A stretch of DNA of 64,000 nt, taken from Combretum micranthum. Lineage: Eukaryota; Streptophyta; Magnoliopsida; Myrtales; Combretaceae. The notes beneath the pieces are model-generated. The model saw only the letters and a program-made list of their open reading frames with translations. It had not been told where the DNA came from and ran no database searches. Every line of letters starts with the position of its first letter. The first letter of the stretch is position 1. Below, piece by piece: positions 63,801 to 64,000 of the stretch. The DNA is taken from contig JAMXBD010000824.1 in NCBI GenBank assembly GCA_024138025.1, positions 186,001 through 250,000 of the forward strand, read 5' to 3'. Both the position numbers and the translations under genes were made by a program.

Positions 63801-64000
63801 GCGACCCCTCAAAGTGTCATAAGCACTTTAGCAATCTTATTTTTTAAAGAATCTCATTATCTTTACATAAGTTTGTTCGTCTTTTTAAAAATTTTATGGG
63901 TTCCATATATCTTTACATAATGTTATAATCGAATATGACAAAACAATGACAAAAAACGAAAAATGAAGTAATAAAATAAAAAACACACAAGATTTTTATG
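63801..64000. other. AT-rich right end
   Basis: Nothing recognised. Confidence 0.5.

Overview
This is a plant nuclear window, very AT-rich, with GT-AG introns, a eukaryotic tRNA and plant-type transposable elements. It is probably from a eudicot, but the species cannot be fixed from the sequence. It holds a tandem cluster of tau-class glutathione S-transferase (GSTU) loci, all on the minus strand. Twelve loci or exon remnants are visible, numbered 1-12 from left to right. Each intact model has a 312-bp first exon (104 codons, phase 0) and a second exon of about 340-370 bp. Only one locus, at 43751-44492, is intact; it predicts a 216-residue enzyme. The others carry indels, nonsense codons, a lost splice donor or a missing exon.

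Layout. 1-2671: AT-rich flank and an orphan exon 2 (locus 1). About 2672-37245: four head-to-tail units of 8-9 kb (U1 2672-10620, U2 10621-19858, U3 19859-27945, U4 27946-37245). Every unit has an 'A-type' two-exon GSTU copy. U1-U3 also carry an exon-1-only 'B-type' copy. U1 resembles U3 and U2 resembles U4, so the array grew in a last step by duplicating an approximately 17.3-kb dimer. 34180-41575: a further tandem duplication around a 'C-type' GSTU (locus 9), which is present once and is missing at the matching place in U2 and U4. 43751-57166: three more distantly related copies (loci 10-12), with a Ty1/copia retrotransposon (45779-50443) between loci 10 and 11. 57167-64000: no protein gene recognised. 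This part holds two MITEs, a tRNA-Asp(GTC) gene, a hAT-like element and a local duplication that preserves the hAT empty site.

Biology. Tau GSTs are cytosolic plant enzymes that conjugate glutathione to electrophiles and are typically stress- and xenobiotic-inducible. The window shows birth-and-death evolution of such a cluster: unequal crossing over, a microhomology deletion, intron-located breakpoints and nested insertions. I saw no wholly new system. The most testable idea is that in U1 an intact B-type exon 1 with a good donor lies upstream of a dead A-type exon 1 and an intact, phase-compatible A-type exon 2. Exon skipping could therefore give a chimeric 223-residue GSTU.
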